34,231 bases of DNA from Thermodesulfobacteriales bacterium. GTDB taxonomy: Bacteria > Desulfobacterota > Thermodesulfobacteria > Thermodesulfobacteriales > Thermodesulfatatoraceae. The translations under genes and the position numbers were made by a program. Location of the stretch: contig JALSKZ010000074.1 in assembly GCA_026988575.1 (NCBI GenBank), positions 1 through 34,231 on the forward strand, given 5' to 3'. A model generated the notes under the pieces. It was not told the origin of the DNA, ran no database searches, and saw only the letters and a program-made list of their open reading frames with translations. How positions within the stretch are numbered: position 1 is the first letter of the stretch; every line of letters starts with the position of its first letter. This document shows, piece after piece, positions 32,576 through 34,231 of the stretch.

Positions 32576-34030
32576 ATGAAAAAAAGCAAAATTTCTCGTC
32601 TCGTTATTTCTGCCCAAAGAGGCGGGGCGGGAAAGACGCTGTGTACGCTTGGCCTATTAGCTGCCTTAAAGGCCCAGGGGCAAAGGGTTATTCCCTTTAA
32701 AAAGGGTCCTGACTATATAGACGCAGGGTGGCTTTCTTTTGCCGCCGGCAGTCCCTGCTACAATTTGGATCCCTTTTTCATGTCTGAGCAGACCATTGTT
32801 TCCTCCTTTTTGGCGCACACCCTGGACAAGGAAGGTATTGCTATCGTAGAAGGGAATAGGGGGTTACTTGATGGAGTGGATCTGGAGGGCACTTGTAGCA
32901 CGGCCCAGTTAGCACGTTTACTCAAAGCACCGGTGCTTTTGGTCTTAGATTGTACCAAGGTCACCCGTACTTTGGCGGCCTTTGTGAAGGGTTGCCTGGT
33001 ATTGGAAGAGGGGGTCCATATAGGGGGAGTTATTTTAAACCATGTGGTTCGGGCCCGTCACGAGCATATAATTCGCCACTCCATTGAATATTATACAGGG
33101 GTACCCGTTTTAGGGGCCTTACCCCGGCTCAAAAATTTTGTCTTCCCGATGAGGCATTTAGGGCTTTTGCCTTGGCAGGAACACCACGATGGGGCTCAGA
33201 TCGTTCATCTCTTGCGGGATGTATTGGCGGAGAACGTAGATCTGGAGCGCATTAAGACTCTTTCCCAACAGGTTGCCCCCTTAGAGGGGAAATTGTTCCA
33301 ATATCCTAGAGCGCGCTATCAAGTACGTATTGGGGTGTTTAGGGATGCTGCCTTCCAGTTCTATTATCCCGAAAACATAGAGGCCTTACGCTCTTTAGGA
33401 GCCGAAGTGGTGGAGCTTAATGCCTTAGAAACCAGAACTCTTCCTGAGCTAGATGCCCTTTACATAGGAGGGGGCTTTCCCGAAACCCAGGCCGATATTT
33501 TAGCCGACAATATTTCCCTGCGGCAGGATTTGCGTGAGGCGGTGGAGGCGGGGTTGCCGGTCTATGCCGAGTGTGGTGGGTTGATGTTTTTGGGGCGGAG
33601 CATACTTTGGCGAGGGAAGAGTTATCCCATGGTAGGGGCATTACCTGTAGATTTTGAAGTTTGTGAGCGACCCCAAGGGCACGGTTATGTGGTGGGGCAA
33701 GTGGTGGCCCCTAATCCCTTTTACCCCCAAGGACTGCTGGTGAAGGGGCATGAGTTTCATTACTCTCGCCCGGTTAATGGGGATAATGATCTCTGCTTTG
33801 CCTTTAAGCTGGAGAAGGGATACGGGTTTGGGGCGCGTTACGATGGCCTAATTTATAGAAATGTTTTGGGGGCCTATACCCACGTACATGCCCTGGGGCT
33901 TAAAGAGTGGGCCTTAGGGTTGGTAGAGGCTGCCGAAAGATTTAAAGAGCGAAATTTTACTTTACATCAGGACGGAAAAGCAGTAGAAGAGGAAGACAAT
34001 AAACAGCTATCTGCTAGTGGTGGACACTAG
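32576..34030 (+). CDS. Cobyrinate a,c-diamide synthase family protein (CbiA/DsrN-like amidase)
   Basis: This 484-residue enzyme has the two CbiA domains. The N-terminal dethiobiotin synthetase-like ATPase has the P-loop SAQRGGAGKTLCTLG near residue 12-26 and the signatures GPDYIDAGW and CYNLDPFFM. The C-terminal class I glutaminase has GGGFPE, then YAECGGLMFLG with the predicted nucleophile Cys333, and GHEFHYS. CbiA amidates cobyrinate using glutamine and ATP. DsrN-type relatives in dsr clusters are thought to amidate siroheme for dissimilatory sulfite reductase; the location here supports that, but a role in cobalamin synthesis is possible. GGAG precedes the ATG. Confidence 0.88.
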   Translation: MKKSKISRLVISAQRGGAGKTLCTLGLLAALKAQGQRVIPFKKGPDYIDAGWLSFAAGSPCYNLDPFFMSEQTIVSSFLAHTLDKEGIAIVEGNRGLLDGVDLEGTCSTAQLARLLKAPVLLVLDCTKVTRTLAAFVKGCLVLEEGVHIGGVILNHVVRARHEHIIRHSIEYYTGVPVLGALPRLKNFVFPMRHLGLLPWQEHHDGAQIVHLLRDVLAENVDLERIKTLSQQVAPLEGKLFQYPRARYQVRIGVFRDAAFQFYYPENIEALRSLGAEVVELNALETRTLPELDALYIGGGFPETQADILADNISLRQDLREAVEAGLPVYAECGGLMFLGRSILWRGKSYPMVGALPVDFEVCERPQGHGYVVGQVVAPNPFYPQGLLVKGHEFHYSRPVNGDNDLCFAFKLEKGYGFGARYDGLIYRNVLGAYTHVHALGLKEWALGLVEAAERFKERNFTLHQDGKAVEEEDNKQLSASGGH

Positions 34031-34061
34031 CACCGAAAATTAGTGTATGAAGGAGGAGCCT

Positions 34062-34231
34062 ATGTTTGAGATCACCATTAACTACGATGTTTGCCAGGCC
34101 GATCAGGAGTGCATTGAGGCTTGCCCCGCGCAGGTTTATGATGAAGGTGACGATGGAAAGCCCGTTATCGCTCGTCCGGAAGACTGCCTCGGCTGTGAGA
34201 CTTGTGTAGAAGTGTGCCCCACTGGTGCTAT
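34062..34231 (+). CDS. Small ferredoxin with an Asp at a cluster ligand position (3' end outside the window)
   Basis: The visible 56 codons encode a bacterial-type ferredoxin. The first motif is Cys11-x2-Asp14-x2-Cys17-x3-Cys21-Pro, with Asp at the position of the normal second cysteine. The second is a complete Cys42-x2-Cys45-x2-Cys48-x3-Cys52-Pro. The Asp at 14 matches the arrangement known for Desulfovibrio africanus ferredoxin III and Pyrococcus ferredoxin, where the cluster can switch between [3Fe-4S] and [4Fe-4S]. AGGAGGAG is well placed before the ATG. It follows the CbiA/DsrN-like gene by 31 bases and is probably cotranscribed with it. Confidence 0.9.
   Translation, partial: MFEITINYDVCQADQECIEACPAQVYDEGDDGKPVIARPEDCLGCETCVEVCPTGA

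Noticed and set aside
1-34231. tRNA or rRNA genes, CRISPR arrays, insertion sequences and prophage genes
   Set aside because: No cloverleaf, repeat-spacer series, transposase, integrase or terminal repeats were recognised on either strand by eye.

Overview
The window comes from a Gram-negative, anaerobic, sulfur-respiring bacterium. The best guess is a thermophilic member of the Thermodesulfobacteriota. The strongest evidence is a complete dsrMKJOP operon (27457-32503), the membrane complex of dissimilatory sulfate/sulfite metabolism. It is preceded by an RsbRD-N-type gene and followed by a siroheme/cobyrinate amidase-like gene (dsrN/cbiA type) and a ferredoxin. LolA-type carriers, a predicted beta-barrel and a Tat/Sec-exported redox chain indicate an outer membrane. 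DUF763, which is common in archaea and thermophiles, fits a thermophile. The genus cannot be fixed from the sequence alone.

Layout. 1-5620 (+): the 3' part of mazG, a small exported protein of unknown role, ftsK, lolA, nadA and rsmG, mostly overlapping or tightly spaced. 5634-12864 (-): a long codirectional run read from right to left: a YcaO-TPR protein, a NIL-domain ferredoxin, mnmA (tRNA 2-thiouridylase), a lone Hpt protein, psd, pssA, leuA and a single-domain response regulator. The first three form a possible sulfur-transfer cluster. 12947-14480 (-): a cold-shock protein with its own terminator, and dnaJ. 14577-19744 (+): xseA, an M23 peptidase, xseB, ispA and dxs, joining exonuclease VII to isoprenoid synthesis. 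19750-24871 (-): a TraB-like protein, a LolA-fold lipoprotein-sorting protein, a predicted beta-barrel and an RND exporter, which look like one envelope-export unit. 24918-26749 (+): pyrF coupled to a DUF763 gene. 26750-34231 (+): the dsr region.

How the genes work together. DsrMKJOP links the periplasm and quinone pool to cytoplasmic sulfur chemistry; in sulfate reducers the partner is DsrC. The downstream amidase could make the siroheme amide used by dissimilatory sulfite reductase, and the ferredoxin could be an electron carrier. dsrAB and dsrC are not in the window. psd/pssA make phosphatidylethanolamine, ispA/dxs make isoprenoid precursors for quinones and cell-wall lipid carriers, and the RND/barrel/LolA-like set is placed to move a lipophilic cargo to the outer membrane.

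No tRNA, rRNA, CRISPR array, transposase or integrase was recognised. No gene-free gap exceeds 300 bases; the longest is about 205 bases upstream of the cold-shock gene.
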